A DNA stretch of 64,000 nucleotides, from assembly GCF_020329485.1 (NCBI RefSeq), contig NZ_JAGKJI010000013.1, positions 62,001 through 126,000 of the forward strand. The letters run 5' to 3'. Below, in pieces: positions 62,117-64,000 of this stretch. Under the pieces are notes generated by a model. That model was given only the letters and a program-made list of their open reading frames with translations, did no database searches and was not told the origin of the DNA. The DNA is from Bradyrhizobium cenepequi (GTDB lineage: Bacteria; Pseudomonadota; Alphaproteobacteria; Rhizobiales; Xanthobacteraceae). The stretch's first letter is position 1. The number at the start of each line of letters is the position of its first letter. The position numbers were made by a program, and so were the translations under genes.

Positions 62117-63035
62117 AATTCTTGCGCTCCGCGACGAACCGCGCTGCCGCGCGCAGCACGTCGCCCTTTGCTCCGAACACTGACAAGGCGGCATCGGCGC
62201 GCGCCAGGAGATCGCGGACGCGCTGCTTGGCGCCCTCGATGCCGAGTTGGGTGACGAAGGTGGTCTTGCCGAGCGCCGCATCCTGGCCGGTCTGCTTGCC
62301 GAGCGCGGCAGCGTCGCCCTCGACGTCGAGCAGGTCATCGGCGATCTGGAAGGCTTCACCGAGCGCGCGGCCGAAATCGTCGAGCGCCTGGTATTCCCTC
62401 TCGGAGGACTGGCCGAGGATGGCGCCGGCGATGCAGCCGAAGCGTAGGAGTGCGCCGGTCTTCATCTGTTGCAGCCGCGCCACGTCCACCGGCTCGCGGT
62501 CGCCGAACCGGCCCTCGCCGGCAAGGTCGAGCATCTGCCCGCCCGCCATGCCGCCGACGCCGGAGGCGCGCGCCAGCGCGCGGGTCAGTGCCAGCCTGAC
62601 GCCCGCATCGCGATGGATCTCGTCGCGCGTGATGATATCGAAGGCAATCGTGAGTAGGGCGTCGCCGGCGAGGATCGCGGTCGCATCGTCATAGGCCTTG
62701 TGCAGGGTGGGACGGCCGCGGCGCAGATCACTATTGTCCATCGCCGGCAGGTCGTCATGGATCAGGGAGTAGCCGTGGATGCATTCGAGCGCAGCGCCTG
62801 CCATCAGCGCAGCGTCGCGCGGCACGCCGAACACAGCAGCGCTTTCGACCACCAGGAACGGCCGCAGGCGCTTGCCGCCGCCGAGACTCGAATAGCGCAT
62901 GGCCTCGATCAGCCGCTTCGGGCGAACGATCTCGTCCCGCTCCACGGTGTCAGCCAATAGTTTCGCCAGCAGGGCCTCGGTATCGTCAGCGGTCTGGTCC
63001 AGCCGCTTGGCGAATTCTGCAGTACCGGTCGTCAT
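62115..63035 (-). CDS. ispA: Farnesyl diphosphate synthase (polyprenyl synthase)
   Basis: 306 residues. It condenses isopentenyl diphosphate with allylic diphosphates to give farnesyl diphosphate for quinones, bactoprenol and hopanoids. The first Asp-rich motif DDLPAMD is at 94-100 and the second in FQIADDLLDVEGD. GGGKRLRP and the GGQMLDLAGEG segment are typical. The start MTTGTAEFAK has GGAG upstream; a longer frame begins 12 codons earlier. It diverges from mtgA across 185 bases with nothing recognised. Confidence 0.96.
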   Translation of the reverse strand: MTTGTAEFAKRLDQTADDTEALLAKLLADTVERDEIVRPKRLIEAMRYSSLGGGKRLRPFLVVESAAVFGVPRDAALMAGAALECIHGYSLIHDDLPAMDNSDLRRGRPTLHKAYDDATAILAGDALLTIAFDIITRDEIHRDAGVRLALTRALARASGVGGMAGGQMLDLAGEGRFGDREPVDVARLQQMKTGALLRFGCIAGAILGQSSEREYQALDDFGRALGEAFQIADDLLDVEGDAAALGKQTGQDAALGKTTFVTQLGIEGAKQRVRDLLARADAALSVFGAKGDVLRAAARFVAERKN

Positions 63036-63220
63036 TAAGAATTGCTCCAGGTCGGATTCCGGGGCGGACAATCGTTGATGGCACCGGCTTCGTCAATTCC
63101 GCTAGGCCGAAGGCTGCGCCTTAAAAGCGCTGGAAAAACCACCCAAATGTCGCGAAATCTCATCCGAAACCGGCCAATATTGCCGGCAGCGCCGACCCGC
63201 TTTCAGCCGGAACCTCCAAT

Positions 63221-63892
63221 TTGCGTATTGTCCGGATCCTTTTGCTGCTGCTGGTGGCTGGGCTGCTCGTGCCCTACGTGCTGACGCCGCTTTACCGGTC
63301 CGGCCATCCGGTCTCGACGCTGATGGCGTGGCGCACCCTGAAGGGCGCGCCGGTTAGACGGCAATGGGTCGATTTCAACGCGATCTCGCCGTATCTCCCC
63401 CGCTCGGTGGTGGGGGCGGAGGATTCGAGATTCTGCAGCCATCGCGGCATCGACTGGGACGCGCTGCAGGATGCGATCGACGATGCCGAAGACGGCGCGC
63501 CAGGCCGCGGCGGCTCGACGATTACCCAGCAGGTCGCCAAGAACCTATTCCTGTGGCCGGGCCGCAGCATGGTCCGCAAGGCGCTGGAACTGCCGCTTGC
63601 CATGTGGATCGATTTCGTGCTGCCAAAGCAGCGGATCCTGGAAATCTACCTCAACATTGCCGAACTCGGTCCGTCCGGCCAGTTCGGGGCCGAGGCCGGC
63701 TCGCAATATGCCTTCGGCCGTTCGGCGGCGACCTTGTCGCCGCGCGAGGCCGCGCTGCTCGCGGCGATCCTGCCCAACCCCGTCAGGCGCAGCGCCCGCA
63801 ATCCCAGCCCCGGCGTACGCCGCCTCGGCGCGACCTATATGGCCCGCGCGAGCGCGGTTCAGCGCTGCTGGCGCGAAAATCGCGGCCTTTGA
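63221..63892 (+). CDS. mtgA: Monofunctional peptidoglycan transglycosylase
   Basis: 223 residues. It polymerises lipid II into glycan strands (GT51). One N-terminal membrane anchor ([16 protein letters not shown]) is followed by the catalytic domain: [19 protein letters not shown] with Glu67, [16 protein letters not shown], and [15 protein letters not shown] with the second Glu. The start is TTG; no ATG is available in frame, and the ribosome site is weak. The 108 bases after it to the window end hold no complete gene. Confidence 0.95.
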   Translation: MRIVRILLLLLVAGLLVPYVLTPLYRSGHPVSTLMAWRTLKGAPVRRQWVDFNAISPYLPRSVVGAEDSRFCSHRGIDWDALQDAIDDAEDGAPGRGGSTITQQVAKNLFLWPGRSMVRKALELPLAMWIDFVLPKQRILEIYLNIAELGPSGQFGAEAGSQYAFGRSAATLSPREAALLAAILPNPVRRSARNPSPGVRRLGATYMARASAVQRCWRENRGL

Positions 63893-64000
63893 GCTGATTT
63901 TGGGCTGTTTTTGGCGCGTCAGGCTCTAGCCTTACACCATCCGTTCCTCTATAAGCGCGGCCTTATCGGCATCGCAGCTCGCTTTTGACGCGCGTCCTTC

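Overview
The window looks like core chromosome of an alphaproteobacterium of the Bradyrhizobium/Nitrobacteraceae type. Three things point there: high GC content, protein sequences that read as Bradyrhizobium-like (form IC RuBisCO with CbbX, tandem RppH proteins, an ssu cluster with an OsmC protein), and many short palindromic intergenic repeats of the kinds common in these genomes. The genus is inferred from reading, not from a database search. I saw no tRNA, rRNA, CRISPR array, transposase or prophage gene.

Layout. 1-2475: end of the F1 ATP synthase operon (atpG end, an Ohr/OsmC gene nested inside the operon, atpD, atpC, terminator). 2785-5104: groEL without groES, followed by a small heat-shock protein. 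5466-7700: glgX, with a good match to an EcfG general-stress promoter. 7742-17447, all on the minus strand: two RppH Nudix hydrolases, a divergent polysaccharide deacetylase, and the block proB-proA-nadD-rsfS-rlmH-envC-ctpA. 17633-20261: an orphan Bug-type binding protein and a sulfatase, lying between proB and obgE. 20339-24353: obgE and glnD. 24548-27899: sulfonate-type ABC transporter (ssuA, ssuC, ssuB) and an OsmC protein. 28080-31729: an unknown membrane protein and mutS.

31929-34683 holds pcaF, pcaH and pcaG, steps of protocatechuate degradation through beta-ketoadipate. 34815-44633 is a full Calvin-Benson cluster: divergent cbbR, then cbbF-cbbP-cbbT-cbbA-cbbL-cbbS-cbbX-cbbY. Together these make and regenerate ribulose bisphosphate, fix CO2, reactivate RuBisCO, and probably remove its inhibitory by-product. 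A hairpin separates cbbS from cbbX. cbbT carries a short stretch that reads as two compensating frameshifts.

44732-64000: a PRISE-type SDR, a MarR-controlled EmrAB efflux pump with a clear palindromic operator, a Zur/Fur regulator, an EamA transporter, a sulfurtransferase, ispG, a TauD-type dioxygenase next to a Rieske oxygenase, a cell-wall amidase, a Na+/H+ antiporter, an NTF2-like protein, a secreted caspase-like protein, a DUF1345 membrane protein, ispA and mtgA.

No single obviously new multi-gene system is present. The best leads are: the secreted caspase-like protein with a peptidoglycan-binding-like segment and Cys-rich tail; repeats that supply gene ends (cbbY and the deacetylase); the cbbT double frameshift; the EcfG promoter of glgX; a possible RNA thermometer at hsp20; and the Ohr gene inside the atp operon.
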